From: Euryhalocaulis caribicus
GTDB taxonomy: Bacteria; Pseudomonadota; Alphaproteobacteria; Caulobacterales; Maricaulaceae
Assembly: GCF_000412185.1 (NCBI RefSeq)
Contig: NZ_ASJA01000018.1
Coordinates: forward strand, 1-64,000
Reading direction: 5' to 3'
Length of the DNA: 64,000 bases
Shown here: positions 51,648 to 61,480 of the stretch, piece by piece
How positions within the stretch are numbered: the stretch's first letter is position 1
How the letters are laid out: every line of letters begins with the position of its first letter
The notes under the pieces: generated by a model
Told to the model about the DNA's origin: nothing
What the model saw: the letters and a program-made list of their open reading frames with translations, nothing else
The model's database searches: none
Position numbers and translations under genes: made by a program

Positions 51648-53036
51648 ATGAGCGCGCGACTCCTTGTTGTCGACGATCTTGAGCCCAACGTGCGTCTGCT
51701 GCGGGCCAAGCTCGAGGCGGAATATTACGAGGTCATCACGGCGACGTCCGGGCGCGAGGCGATCGAACGCGCGCGCACGGAACAGCCCGATCTGATCCTG
51801 CTGGACGTGATGATGCCGGGGCTGGACGGGTTCGAGACCTGCCGGCGTCTGAAGGACGATCCCAAATCCCGTCATATCCCGGTGATCATGGTCACCGCGC
51901 TGGACCAGTCCGAGGACCGGGTGCGCGGCCTGAAAGCCGGCGCGGACGATTTCCTGACCAAACCCATCGACGACGTGATGCTGCTGGCGCGGGCGCGCAG
52001 CCTGCTGCGCCTGAAAGTCGTGATGGATGAATTACGCACCCGCGAGGCCTCGGGCCGCGCTTCGGGCGCCATAGACGACGATGTCGACGATTCCCTGCTT
52101 CTGGGCGGCCGCGTTCTGATCGTGGATGATAACGACCATCAGGCCGAGCGCGTGCGCGCCAGCCTGACCCCGGAATACCGTCCCCAGATCGTCGCCGACC
52201 CGAGAAAGGCCGCTGAACATGCGCGCACGCAGCCAGACCTGATCATTGTCAATCTGGCGGCGCGCAGCTTTGACGGGCTGCGGCTCTGCGCCCGCGTGCG
52301 GTCGGACGAGGCGACCCGGCAAATCCCCATTCTGGCGATCATCGACCCGGACGCGCGCGAACGCATGGTGCGGGCCATGGATATGGGCGTGAATGACGTC
52401 CTGCCGCGGCCAGTAAACACGCAGGAGCTTTCCGCGCGGGTGTCCACACAGGTTCGCAAGAAGCGCTATGCCGATTTCCTGCGCGGCGCGCTGGACGAGA
52501 CGCTGGAAAGCGCCGTGACGGACGCGCTGACGGGCCTGAACAACCGCCGCTATCTCGACGGCCGCCTCCGCCGCCTGATGGCGCGGGCCGCCCAGCGGGA
52601 CGAGGATCCGGTTTCGGTGCTGATCTGCGACATCGACCACTTCAAGGCGGTCAATGATACCTGGGGGCACGACGCGGGAGACGAGATCCTGCGCCAGTTC
52701 GCCGACCGGCTGAAACAGAATGTCCGCGCGATTGATCTGGTCTGCCGTTATGGCGGCGAGGAATTCTTGATCGTGATGCCGGAAACGACGCTGGACTTCG
52801 CCGCGGCCGCCGCCGAGCGGTTCCGCCGCAGCATCGATGCCGCGCCGTTCAGGATCAATGGCGGTGCGAGAACGCTGGAGGTCACGACCAGCATCGGGGT
52901 CGCGCAGAGCGAATCGCGCGACGAGCTGGAAGACCTCATCAAACGCGCCGACAGCGCGCTTTACGCCGCGAAGAAATCCGGGCGCAATCGTGTGAAAGTT
53001 AAGCTGGGCGGACGCAGCGGCGAGGCAGCCGCCTGA
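51648..53036 (+). CDS. pleD: PleD-type response regulator/diguanylate cyclase
   Basis: 462 residues: REC1 (Asp53 in LILLDVMMPGLDGFE), REC2 (about 155-270, where the acceptor Asp is replaced in IIVNLAARS, so it is a dimerisation adaptor) and GGDEF (about 285-450). The active loop is GGEEF at 369-373, and the inhibitory site RAID lies at 360-363, so product inhibition by c-di-GMP should occur. PleD makes c-di-GMP at the stalked pole after phosphorylation and drives flagellum loss and stalk growth in Caulobacter. Ten bases after divK. Confidence 0.96.
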   Translation: MSARLLVVDDLEPNVRLLRAKLEAEYYEVITATSGREAIERARTEQPDLILLDVMMPGLDGFETCRRLKDDPKSRHIPVIMVTALDQSEDRVRGLKAGADDFLTKPIDDVMLLARARSLLRLKVVMDELRTREASGRASGAIDDDVDDSLLLGGRVLIVDDNDHQAERVRASLTPEYRPQIVADPRKAAEHARTQPDLIIVNLAARSFDGLRLCARVRSDEATRQIPILAIIDPDARERMVRAMDMGVNDVLPRPVNTQELSARVSTQVRKKRYADFLRGALDETLESAVTDALTGLNNRRYLDGRLRRLMARAAQRDEDPVSVLICDIDHFKAVNDTWGHDAGDEILRQFADRLKQNVRAIDLVCRYGGEEFLIVMPETTLDFAAAAAERFRRSIDAAPFRINGGARTLEVTTSIGVAQSESRDELEDLIKRADSALYAAKKSGRNRVKVKLGGRSGEAAA

Positions 53037-53062
53037 GGCAAGAGATCAGGCCGTAAAAGGGC

Positions 53063-53230
53063 TTACTTGATCTTGCCTTCCTTGAACTCGACATGTTTGC
53101 GCGCAACCGGGTCGTACTTCTTCAGCACGAGCTTTTCGGTCATGGTGCGCGTATTCTTCTTGGTCACATAGAAGAAACCGGTATCGGCCGTGGAGTTCAG
53201 CCGGATTTTGATCGTTGTGGGCTTCGCCAT
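53063..53230 (-). CDS. rpmG: 50S ribosomal protein L33
   Basis: 55 residues, ATG 53230 to TAA 53063. Translation begins [20 protein letters not shown] and continues with [20 protein letters not shown], the L33 family. It lacks the CxxC pairs of zinc-binding L33 and is the zinc-independent version. It sits alone in the minus direction, convergent with pleD, with a weak hairpin GCCTGA/TCAGGC (53031-53051) between. Confidence 0.95.
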   Translation of the reverse strand: MAKPTTIKIRLNSTADTGFFYVTKKNTRTMTEKLVLKKYDPVARKHVEFKEGKIK

Positions 53231-53290
53231 CGCTCTTGTGACCTCTGGTTCGTCGAGAAGGCGCGCAAAATAGCTACAGAGCGCAGCCTG

Positions 53291-54454
53291 TCAACGGGAT
53301 TTGACTGTAACCGCGCGGCGTATCACTGCGAAAATCAGGAAGGCGCCGGCCATGGATGACAGCGCCATCATCAGCCCGCCGGGATTGATGGCGTCCATCA
53401 GCGCGCCGGCATAAGGCGGGCTGAACAGCTCTCCCGCGCCATACATGAAAACGAAGGCCGCATTGGCCGCGCCCAGCGCGCCGCCCTTGAACCGCTCGCC
53501 CAGCAGGACAAGGCCGATCGTGTACATGCCCACCACGATCCCGGCATAAAAGAAGAACAGGATAAACTGCGCCGCCAGTGCCCCTTCGGTGACCAGAAGC
53601 AGCAGGGGAATCAGCGTGCCGCCGATGGCGCAGAGAATCAGCACCTGAAACGCCCCGACGCGGTCGGCCAGCATGCCCAGCGGAAACTGGAACGCGATAT
53701 TACCGATGGCTGCGGCGAACAGGAATAGCGCCGCAGTCTGTTCGATCAGGCCGATGCGCACGCCATAGACGGATATGAAGTGCATCGATGCCGTCTCGAT
53801 GGCGCCGAAGAACAGGGCGGCGGCGAAGGCCGTGGGGGCGATCCAGACAGCGCGGGCCAGCGCGAACGGATGCGCGCCTTCACCTTCCGGCGGCTGTACG
53901 CCGGGACCGGGGAGGAGGGTGAGAAGCGAGCCTGACGCAAAAATTGCGGCCGCGACAACGAACGGCGCCCAGCCGTCCGGTCCGATAAGCGCCAGCAGAA
54001 CAGCGCCCAACGCGAAGCCGGCGGACAGGGAGGTCGCGTAAACCCCCATCAGCCGGCCGCGGTGCGCATCCTCGGCCAGCTGGTTTATCCAGACCTCGCT
54101 GACGATGAAGACAATGGTCAGGCCGATGCTCAGCGAAAAGCGGAACGCCGCCCAAAGCCACAGATTGTCGGTCAGCGGAAAGGCCAGGAACGACACACCG
54201 CAAAGCACGCAGGCAAAGGCCAGCAGGCCGCGCCCCGGCAGCTTTGCCATGATCATGGGCAGCACGGGCGCAAGTATGATGGTCGCCAGCGCCGACATCA
54301 TCACGTTCCAGCCGGAGATCACGCCGGACCCGGTCATGAATTCCAGATTGAGGGCGATCAGGGGCAGGGACAGACCAAAACCGCAGCCAGTGAGACTGGC
54401 TGCGGCGATAGCGGTAATCAGGCTGTTGATGCGCCTTCCGGCAGCGGCGTCCAT
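53291..54454 (-). CDS. Major facilitator superfamily transporter
   Basis: 387 residues in about 12 hydrophobic segments, e.g. ALFFGAIETASMHFISVYG and FILFFFYAGIVVGMYTIGLV, with the MFS loop EDAHRGRLMGVYATSLSAGF after helix 4. Substrate unknown; it may be of the YcaD/MFS_4-like group. Its start overlaps the end of the NUDIX gene by 37 bases, longer than usual coupling. Confidence 0.88.
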   Translation of the reverse strand: MDAAAGRRINSLITAIAAASLTGCGFGLSLPLIALNLEFMTGSGVISGWNVMMSALATIILAPVLPMIMAKLPGRGLLAFACVLCGVSFLAFPLTDNLWLWAAFRFSLSIGLTIVFIVSEVWINQLAEDAHRGRLMGVYATSLSAGFALGAVLLALIGPDGWAPFVVAAAIFASGSLLTLLPGPGVQPPEGEGAHPFALARAVWIAPTAFAAALFFGAIETASMHFISVYGVRIGLIEQTAALFLFAAAIGNIAFQFPLGMLADRVGAFQVLILCAIGGTLIPLLLLVTEGALAAQFILFFFYAGIVVGMYTIGLVLLGERFKGGALGAANAAFVFMYGAGELFSPPYAGALMDAINPGGLMMALSSMAGAFLIFAVIRRAVTVKSR

Positions 54455-55158
54455 ATATGCCGCCCTCGTTCCATTCGAATATAGGGAACCGGCGCATCGG
54501 GCTCATCGAGCCGCCGCCGGACTTCGGCCAGCACAAAGCGCGTAATGGACGGGATGTCCAGAGATTCCGCCTCGTCCAGCGTCACCCAGGCGGTTTCTTC
54601 CAGCTCGGGCGTGCAGGGCCCCTGAACGGTCCTGGCGTGTTCGGCCGCGGCCATGAAGAACAAGGCGTCATACCGGATGGGCCGGTAGGGCGGGGTCACG
54701 GCCCGCGCGATCAGGCGCAGCGGCGAAATATGGGGCGTCCCGGCGCAGCTATAAAAATCCCGCCAGTCCGCAGGGCGTTTGTGAGGAGCCTCCAGCGGAC
54801 GGGCGATGGCATAGCCGGTTTCCTCGAACGTCTCGCGAATGGCGGCTGCCGCGGCGGCCTGAACACGCCGTTCCGGCAGCGCGCCTGCCAGGGCCTCAAG
54901 CGCGCCGGGATGAATCTCTCCGGCTGTCCTGGCAAAGCTGTCGGCGCGGTCCACACGGCCGCCGGGGAAAACATATTTGTGCGGCATGAAACGCGTGCCG
55001 CCATGCCGCTTGCCCATCAGAACGCGCGGATCGCCGGAATCATCCAGCAGGATCAGCGTCGCGGCGAGTTTCGGACGCACGGCGCGTCCGGACATGTTCG
55101 CGCTGTGCTTTCGCGTGTCGTCGCCTTTCGGGTCGAAGGCTTTTTTCGGCCCGCTCAT
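54418..55158 (-). CDS. NUDIX hydrolase
   Basis: 246 residues. The NUDIX box is QAAAAAAIRETFEETGYA, in the 23-residue frame with RExxEExG but with the leading Gly replaced (Ala). Typical KYVFPGGRVDRADSF precedes it. The length and the insert between strands recall the nucleoside-diphosphate/CoA-type subgroup found in alphaproteobacteria. Substrate unknown. Start overlaps the rnr stop (ATGA). Confidence 0.88.
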   Translation of the reverse strand: MSGPKKAFDPKGDDTRKHSANMSGRAVRPKLAATLILLDDSGDPRVLMGKRHGGTRFMPHKYVFPGGRVDRADSFARTAGEIHPGALEALAGALPERRVQAAAAAAIRETFEETGYAIARPLEAPHKRPADWRDFYSCAGTPHISPLRLIARAVTPPYRPIRYDALFFMAAAEHARTVQGPCTPELEETAWVTLDEAESLDIPSITRFVLAEVRRRLDEPDAPVPYIRMERGRHIWTPLPEGASTA

Positions 55159-57461
55159 TTACCTTTCCGCGGTCCCCCGCGTCCCGGCTTGCCGCCTTTG
55201 CCCTTGCCGCGCGGTTTACGGTCGAACTTTCGGCCCGCCCCGCCGCCGCTACGGCCCGGTGCGCCCCCGCCGCGGTGCGGCGGTCCGCCCCGGCCGCCCC
55301 CGGAGGGACGTCCGCGTTTGGGTTTGTCGAGGATTTCCAGGATCAGGCCGCCGGTAATCGGCGCGGCTTCCTTCAGGCGCACGGTGACATTCTGGCCCAG
55401 CTCGAACCGGCCGCCGGTGCGCCGGCCGATCAGGGCGTGCGCCTTCTCGTCATGATGGAAATAATCGTCGCCGAGCGAGGAGACGGGCGCCAGCCCGTCC
55501 GCGCCGGTTTCCGCCAGCCGCACGAAAGCGCCGAAGCGGGTGACGCCGGTAATCCGCCCCTGAAACTCCGAACCGACCCGGTCCGACAGGAAGCTGGCGA
55601 TATAGCGGTCCACAGAGTCGCGCTCGGCCGCCATGGCCCGGCGCTCTGTATGGGTGATGTCCTCGGCGATGCCCGACAGTTTCGAGGCTTCTTCGTTCGT
55701 CTGCCCGTCATCGCCCAGCTTGCACGCCTTGATCAGGCCGCGATGGACGGTGAGGTCCGCATAACGCCGGATGGGGGATGTGAAGTGGGCGTAGCGCTGA
55801 AGGTTCAGGCCGAAATGACCGAGATTTTCGGTGGAATAGATCGCCTGTGACTGTGAGCGCAGGACAACCTCGTTCACCACCTCCTCGTAATCGCGATTCC
55901 TGGCCTGAGAGAGCAGTTGATTGAATCGCTCCGGCTTCACCGGGCCGCTCATCGACCATTTCATGCCCACTTGCGGCAGATAGTCGGCCAGCGCGGTCAG
56001 CTTCTCGCGGCTCGGCTCGTCATGGACGCGATAGATCAGGGGCAGGCGTTTCTGCTCCAGCGTTTCCGCCGCGCAGACATTGGCCTGGATCATGAACTCC
56101 TCGATCAGCATGTGCGCCGCGAAGCGCTCATAGCGGGTGATCGAGACGACATTGCCCTGTTCGTCGACGCGCACCTTGCGCTCGGGCGAGTCGATCTCCA
56201 GCGGGCTGCGCCGTTGCCGCGCCGTCTTGACCGCCTGATAGGCCTTCCAGAGCGGTTGCAGGGTGGAGGTGACAACGTCGGCGGCTTCCGGCCCCGGATT
56301 GCCCTCGAACGCCGCCTGCGCCTGCGCATAGGTCAGGCGGGCGGAGGAGCGCATCAGGCCGCGATGGAAGGTGTGGCCGATCTTGTCGCCGCTGGCGTTG
56401 AAGACCATGCGCGCGGCCATGCAGGCGCGATCCTCGTCCGGGCGAAGGGAGCAGAGATCATTGGACAGCCGCTCGGGCAGCATCGGCACGACGCGGTCGG
56501 GCATATAGACCGAATTGCCGCGCTTTAGCGCGCCGCGGTCCAGCGGGCTGTTGGGCGTGACGTAATGGGCGACATCGGCGATGGCGACCCACACGACCCA
56601 GCCATTCTTGTTCTTCGGATCCTCGTCCGGCTCGGCCAGCACCGCGTCGTCAAAGTCGCGCGCGTCTTCCGGGTCGATGGTGACCAGCGGAAGGTGGCGC
56701 AGATCCTCGCGATTCCTGACCGTGGCGGGCTTGGCCTTTTCGGCTTGCTCGATTTCGTTGTCATTGAAGCCTTCCGGCACGCCGTGCGCGGCGAGGGAGA
56801 TGACAGAGGAGGCGCGCGCCTCGTTCTCATTGCCTACAACTTCGATGATGCGTCCGCTTTTCAGCCCGTGCTGGCGGTCCTTGGCCAGCTCGCAGATGAC
56901 CAGATCGCCATTTTTCGGACTCAGCGGGCTGTCTTTGGACGGGATCAGCTCGTTCTTGGAGCGCCGGTCGACGGGGACCAGGCGCGGGCGGGAGCCATCC
57001 GCGCGATAGACGCACAGGATGCGATGGGCGCTCTGGCCGAGGCGCTTGATCAGCCGGGCGACGGGTTCGCCGTCCTGATCGCGCTCAATCTTCACCAGCG
57101 CGCGTTCGCCGACGCCCAGCGCGCCGCCGGCGCGTCCCGACGCGCCCTGACCGGGCGCCATGCGGATCAGCGGATCGCCGGGGTCGGACTTTTCGGGCCG
57201 GGCCAGAAGTTCGCCGTCCGTGTCGCGGTCGACAATCTCGACCAGCCGCACGCCGGGGCTGGCGTCGGCGACCGCATAGGTGCGCCGGGCCGTGCGCTGG
57301 ATGACGCCTTCGGATTCCAGCGCGCTGAGGACGCGCTTGAGGCCGATCCGCTCATCGCCTTTCAGCTTGAGCAGCCGCGCGATCTCGCGTTTGCCGAAAT
57401 TGCCTTCGCCGCGCCGTATGGCGCGCAAAACCGCGTCGCGGTCGGGTCCGTCCCCGGCCAC
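55155..57461 (-). CDS. rnr: Ribonuclease R
   Basis: 768 residues from GTG 57461, three bases after the topA stop. An N-terminal winged-helix and cold-shock part lead to the RNB domain, whose metal-binding block TIDPEDARDFDDAV is at 261-274; HYVTPNSPLDRGALKRGNSVY, PDRVVPMLPERLSN and YAHFTSPIRRYADLTVHRG follow. An S1 domain (GRITGVTRFGAFVRLAETGA) and a Gly/Arg/Lys-rich tail close it. It degrades structured RNA 3' to 5'. Member of the ruvX-to-rnr minus-strand block. Confidence 0.96.
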   Translation of the reverse strand: MAGDGPDRDAVLRAIRRGEGNFGKREIARLLKLKGDERIGLKRVLSALESEGVIQRTARRTYAVADASPGVRLVEIVDRDTDGELLARPEKSDPGDPLIRMAPGQGASGRAGGALGVGERALVKIERDQDGEPVARLIKRLGQSAHRILCVYRADGSRPRLVPVDRRSKNELIPSKDSPLSPKNGDLVICELAKDRQHGLKSGRIIEVVGNENEARASSVISLAAHGVPEGFNDNEIEQAEKAKPATVRNREDLRHLPLVTIDPEDARDFDDAVLAEPDEDPKNKNGWVVWVAIADVAHYVTPNSPLDRGALKRGNSVYMPDRVVPMLPERLSNDLCSLRPDEDRACMAARMVFNASGDKIGHTFHRGLMRSSARLTYAQAQAAFEGNPGPEAADVVTSTLQPLWKAYQAVKTARQRRSPLEIDSPERKVRVDEQGNVVSITRYERFAAHMLIEEFMIQANVCAAETLEQKRLPLIYRVHDEPSREKLTALADYLPQVGMKWSMSGPVKPERFNQLLSQARNRDYEEVVNEVVLRSQSQAIYSTENLGHFGLNLQRYAHFTSPIRRYADLTVHRGLIKACKLGDDGQTNEEASKLSGIAEDITHTERRAMAAERDSVDRYIASFLSDRVGSEFQGRITGVTRFGAFVRLAETGADGLAPVSSLGDDYFHHDEKAHALIGRRTGGRFELGQNVTVRLKEAAPITGGLILEILDKPKRGRPSGGGRGGPPHRGGGAPGRSGGGAGRKFDRKPRGKGKGGKPGRGGPRKGK

Positions 57462-57464
57462 GGC

Positions 57465-60020
57465 CTAGTCGGACGCAGCGGCTTTGCTCCCGCCGCTGGC
57501 CTTCTTCGCTGCCGGTTTCTTCTTGGCGGCGGTCTTCTTAGCCGCCGGTTTCTTCTTCGCGGCTTTTTTCTTGCCACCCTTACTGGCCTTCTCGGCCAGC
57601 AGCGTCACCGCCTGCTCCATCGTCACGTCGCCGGGCTCGACATCCTTGGGCAGGGTGGCGTTGGTTTTCTTGTGCTTCACGTAGGGACCATAGCGGCCCT
57701 CCATGACATTCACGGGCCCGCCGCCGTCAGGGTGTTCGCCCAGCTCTTTGAGAACCTGACCGCCGCGCTTGGCCTTCTTCTCGGCGATCAGCGCCACGGC
57801 GCGGTTCAGCCCCACCTCGAACACTTCCTCGATAGAGTCGAGATTCGCGTAGATGGATTTGTGCTTCACGTAAGGGCCGTAACGGCCCAGCGCGGCGGTG
57901 ATCATGTCGCCGTCTTCCGGGTGCTCGCCCACTTCGCGCGGCAGCTTCAACAGGCGCAGCGCCTTTTCCAGATCGATTGTGTCGGGCGGCCAGGTCTTGG
58001 GCAGGCTGGACCGGTCCGGCTTGGCGCCTTCTTCCTGCGCCTCGCGCTCCACATAGGGGCCGAAGCGTCCGGTTTTCAGCCAGATTGCCGCGCCCGTTTC
58101 GGGGTCCGCGCCCAGCTCCACATCGCCGCCCGCGGCGTCATCGCCTTCCTCGGCGGAGAGGGGGCGGGTGTATTTGCATTCCGGGTAATTCGAGCAGCCA
58201 ATGAACGCGCCATAACGGCTCAGCTTCAGCGACAGCCGGCCTTCGCCGCATTTGGGGCAGAGCCGCGGATCCTTGCCCTCCTCGGTCTGCTGGAAGAAAT
58301 GCGGGCCCAGCGCCTCGTCCAGCGCGTCCAGCACCTGTCCGATGCGCAGATCGCCGATATCGTCGACGGAAGCGGAAAATTCCTTCCAGAACGCGTCCAG
58401 CAGGGCTTTCCAGTCCAGATCGCCGGCCGAGACCTTGTCCAGCTTTTCCTCAAGGTCGGCCGTGAAGTCATATTCGACATAGCGGCGGAAGAAATTCTCG
58501 AGAAACGCGGTGACGATCCGGCCCTTGTCGTCCGGCACGAAGCGGCGCTTTTCCAGCCGCACATAATCGCGGTCCTGCAGAACCGAGATGATGGAGGCGT
58601 AGGTGGACGGGCGGCCGATGCCCAGTTCTTCCAGCGTCTTGACCAGCGAGGCTTCGGTGAAGCGGGGCGGGGGCTGGGTGAAGTGCTGCTCGGCCTCGAC
58701 CTCTTTGGTCTCGGCGTCGTCGCCCTCCGTCACCTTGGGCAGGCGCGTGTCCTCGTCCTTGTCGGCGGAGGCGTAGAGCTTCAGGAAACCATCGAACAGG
58801 ATGACCGAGCCATTGGCGCGCAGCGTGATCTTCTCATCGCCGGAAACCAGGTCGATGGAGGTCCGCTCGATGGTGGCGGCTTCCATCTGGCTGGCCGTGG
58901 CGCGGTTCCAGATCAGGCGGTAGAGCTTGGCGGCGTCCGCATCCAGGCGCACATCCTCGGGCGACCGGTTGAAATCGGTCGGGCGGATCGCTTCGTGCGC
59001 TTCCTGCGCGTTCTTGGCCTTGGAGGTGTATTTGCGTGGCGATTTCGGCAGGTATTTGTCGCCGAACTTGCTCTTCACCGCGTCGCGCGACTGGGCGATG
59101 GCCTCGCCCGCCATGTCGATGCCGTCCGTCCGCATATAGGTGATCAGCCCGTCCTCATAGAGTTTCTGGGCGATCTGCATGGTACGCTTGGCGGCATAGC
59201 CGAGCCGGTTGGACGCGTCCTGTTGTAGCGTGGATGTCGTGAAAGGCGGCGGCGGGTTGCGCTTGGTCGGCTTGGCCTCGACCGCGCCGATCCTGAAGCT
59301 GGCGGCTTCAATCTTTTGCTTGGCGTCCGTGGCGGAGGCCTCGTCGGGCAGGCCGAACTTGTCCAGCTTCCCGCCGTCCAGATGCGTCAGCCGCGCCTCG
59401 AACGGTTCGGAGCCGCCGGCGCTCGCCTGGGCCTTCAGGGTCCAGTATTCCTCGGCGACGAATTTCTCGATCTCGAACTCGCGTTCACAGATCAGGCGGA
59501 GCGCGACCGACTGGACACGGCCCGCGGAGCGCGCGCCGGGCAGCTTGCGCCACAGGACCGGGGAGAGGGTGAAGCCGACCAGATAATCGAGCGCGCGGCG
59601 GGCGAGATACGCCTCCACCAGCTCCATATCGATCTGGCGCGGATTCTTCATGGCGTCCAGAACGGCGGTCTTGGTGATGGCGTTAAAGACAACGCGGTCC
59701 ACCGCGACATCCTTCAGCGCCTTCTTGTTCTTCAGCACCTCCAGCAAGTGCCAGGAAATGGCTTCCCCTTCGCGGTCGGGGTCAGTGGCCAGTATCAGGC
59801 GGTCCGATCCCTTCACCGCATCGGCGATTTCCTTCACGCGCTTCTGGGACCTGGTGTCGACCGCCCAGGACATGGCGAAGTCCTCGTCCGGGCGGACGGA
59901 GCCATCCTTGGAAGGCAGATCGCGCACGTGTCCGTAGCTCGCGAGCACCTGGTAGTCGCCGCCGAGATATTTATTGATGGTTTTGGCTTTCGCCGGGGAC
60001 TCAACAACGACAACGTTCAT
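57465..60020 (-). CDS. topA: DNA topoisomerase I
   Basis: 851 residues from ATG 60020 (MNVVVVESPAKAKTINKYLG, the family start; a GTG at 60029 is possible). TOPRIM acidic residues in LILATDPDREGEAISWHL, the catalytic Tyr295 in GLITYMRTDG, and RPSTYASIISVLQDRDYV are present. One four-Cys zinc motif (CPKCGEGRLSLKLSRYGAF) is followed by several small repeats with GPYVKHKS/KKTNA, and a Lys/Ala-rich tail. It relaxes negative supercoils. The stop is three bases before rnr. Confidence 0.97.
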   Translation of the reverse strand: MNVVVVESPAKAKTINKYLGGDYQVLASYGHVRDLPSKDGSVRPDEDFAMSWAVDTRSQKRVKEIADAVKGSDRLILATDPDREGEAISWHLLEVLKNKKALKDVAVDRVVFNAITKTAVLDAMKNPRQIDMELVEAYLARRALDYLVGFTLSPVLWRKLPGARSAGRVQSVALRLICEREFEIEKFVAEEYWTLKAQASAGGSEPFEARLTHLDGGKLDKFGLPDEASATDAKQKIEAASFRIGAVEAKPTKRNPPPPFTTSTLQQDASNRLGYAAKRTMQIAQKLYEDGLITYMRTDGIDMAGEAIAQSRDAVKSKFGDKYLPKSPRKYTSKAKNAQEAHEAIRPTDFNRSPEDVRLDADAAKLYRLIWNRATASQMEAATIERTSIDLVSGDEKITLRANGSVILFDGFLKLYASADKDEDTRLPKVTEGDDAETKEVEAEQHFTQPPPRFTEASLVKTLEELGIGRPSTYASIISVLQDRDYVRLEKRRFVPDDKGRIVTAFLENFFRRYVEYDFTADLEEKLDKVSAGDLDWKALLDAFWKEFSASVDDIGDLRIGQVLDALDEALGPHFFQQTEEGKDPRLCPKCGEGRLSLKLSRYGAFIGCSNYPECKYTRPLSAEEGDDAAGGDVELGADPETGAAIWLKTGRFGPYVEREAQEEGAKPDRSSLPKTWPPDTIDLEKALRLLKLPREVGEHPEDGDMITAALGRYGPYVKHKSIYANLDSIEEVFEVGLNRAVALIAEKKAKRGGQVLKELGEHPDGGGPVNVMEGRYGPYVKHKKTNATLPKDVEPGDVTMEQAVTLLAEKASKGGKKKAAKKKPAAKKTAAKKKPAAKKASGGSKAAASD

Positions 60021-60164
60021 AGGGCGCACGCAACAATCCGTGGAGAATGGCGAGCGAAGCTGGGGGCCGCCTCAAGGCTTGTCAATGCTGAACAGTCAGC
60101 TAAGTTCTTAAGGCGCATTAGGTTAAAATTGCAACTTAATCGCGAATACCGGAGAATCCACGCC

Positions 60165-60371
60165 ATGGATGATAATGAAGATGACGGAACGTCTGGCGAG
60201 CAATCGCGGCGGCCGGTCGACGCCGCTCAGGTGGCGGAATACGCTTGTTCCTTGAGTGATGAACTGTCCGGGCTTTGCCTTGAGGCCGGCCTGGAGGAAC
60301 TATCCCAGATTCTGGCGCTGGCGTCTGCAATGGCGGCGCGGCGAAAGATGCCGGCGGGCGCGGTGGATTAG
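60165..60371 (+). CDS. Small acidic-start helical protein, unrecognised
   Basis: 68 residues from ATG 60165 with GGAG nine bases upstream. A charged, flexible N-terminus (MDDNEDDGTSGEQSRRP) precedes helices VAEYACSLSDELSGLCLEAG and LEELSQILALASAMAARR. The pattern resembles small uncharacterised proteins found near topA in related genomes. It lies alone on the plus strand between divergent topA and convergent dprA, with AT-rich DNA just before it. Its stop overlaps the dprA stop region. Confidence 0.6.
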   Translation: MDDNEDDGTSGEQSRRPVDAAQVAEYACSLSDELSGLCLEAGLEELSQILALASAMAARRKMPAGAVD

Positions 60372-61480
60372 GCGAGTCTCACCGCGCCGCCAGGCTCCAG
60401 ACTAACCCGGCCCGCCAGTTCCAGTTCGACCAGAGCGGCGAAGACGACCGCAGGCGGCAGACCCGCCTGACGGGCAATCTCGTCCCTGTGGGCGGGCGCG
60501 GTCGAGATCAGCGACAAAACATGATCCCGCGCCTCGTCCGCGGCCTTTGCCAGCGCCTCCGGGTCCGGGGGTTTCCCTGCAAAACCCTCACCGGGTTCTC
60601 GCAGGGAAAGGCGCGGCAGGTCGCGGATGATTTCCAGCGCCTCGTCAGCGTTCTGCACCAGCGCCGCACCCTGCTGGATCAGCCTGTTTGTCCCGCCCGC
60701 GCGCGGATCCAGCGGCGATCCGGGGACGGCCATGACCTCGCGTCCCTGTTCGCCGGCCAGCCGCGCGGTGATCAGGGTGCCGGAGCGTTTGGCCGCCTCC
60801 ACGACGATCACGCCCAGAGACAGGCCGGAAACAAGCCGGTTGCGACGCGGAAAGTCCCGCGCGGTTGCGCGATAGCCCAGAGGCAGCTCCGAGAGGATGG
60901 CGCCGCGCCGCCGGATTTCATCGTAAAGCGCCTCCGCTTCGCGCGGATAAATATGGTCCAGACCGCCCGCCAGAACCGCCGCCGTTCCGGTTTCCAGCGC
61001 TGCGGCGTGCGCCGCCGAATCCACGCCCCGCGCCATGCCGGAAACCACCATCAACCCGGCTTCGCCAAGGCCGCGCGCAAAATCGCCCGCCATGCGCAAA
61101 CCCACCGCCGAAGCGTTGCGGGAGCCGACTATGGCGACACAATCGCGCGTCAGCAGGGCCGGGTCGCCCAGAACTGAAATGACAGGCGGGGGCGGGTCGA
61201 GCGCCGCCAGCGCATCCGGAAAGCCCGGCTCGATCGCGGCGATTATCCGTCCGCCCATCCGGTTTGTCCGGTCCATTTCCCGGTCGATCTCGGCGGGTTT
61301 GGGGATTCGCATCGGATCCACCCGGCCGCCCCGTTTGGCCAGCGCGGGCAGGGCGTCCAGCGCGGCGGACGCATCCTGATAGCGTTCAATGAGAGCATGG
61401 AAGGTAACCGGCCCGACATTCGGGGTCCGGGCGAGGCGGACCCAGTCGCGCTTTCCGGCGGCGCTCAGCTCACGCCGCAT
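60368..61480 (-). CDS. dprA: DNA-processing protein DprA
   Basis: 370 residues. N-terminal SAM-like helices (TPNVGPVTFHALIERYQDA), then the Rossmann core VAIVGSRNASAVGLRMAGDF, VSGMARGVDSAAHAAALETG, VLAGGLDHIYPREAEALYDE, PLGYRATARDFPRRNRLVSG and AKRSGTLITARLAGEQGREV. A C-terminal winged-helix part (about 310-370) closes it. DprA loads RecA onto incoming single-stranded DNA in transformation. It overlaps plsY by 11 bases. Confidence 0.96.
   Translation of the reverse strand: MRRELSAAGKRDWVRLARTPNVGPVTFHALIERYQDASAALDALPALAKRGGRVDPMRIPKPAEIDREMDRTNRMGGRIIAAIEPGFPDALAALDPPPPVISVLGDPALLTRDCVAIVGSRNASAVGLRMAGDFARGLGEAGLMVVSGMARGVDSAAHAAALETGTAAVLAGGLDHIYPREAEALYDEIRRRGAILSELPLGYRATARDFPRRNRLVSGLSLGVIVVEAAKRSGTLITARLAGEQGREVMAVPGSPLDPRAGGTNRLIQQGAALVQNADEALEIIRDLPRLSLREPGEGFAGKPPDPEALAKAADEARDHVLSLISTAPAHRDEIARQAGLPPAVVFAALVELELAGRVSLEPGGAVRLA

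Noticed and set aside
53031-53051. Hairpin between pleD and rpmG as terminator
   Set aside because: Only six pairs and no T-run on either strand; too weak to call.
56565-59228. 887-codon plus-strand open frame
   Set aside because: Antisense to rnr and topA, both of which carry complete catalytic motifs.
60122-60139. Two TTAA sites before the 68-aa gene, looking like a CtrA box
   Set aside because: The spacer is 9 bases, not 7.
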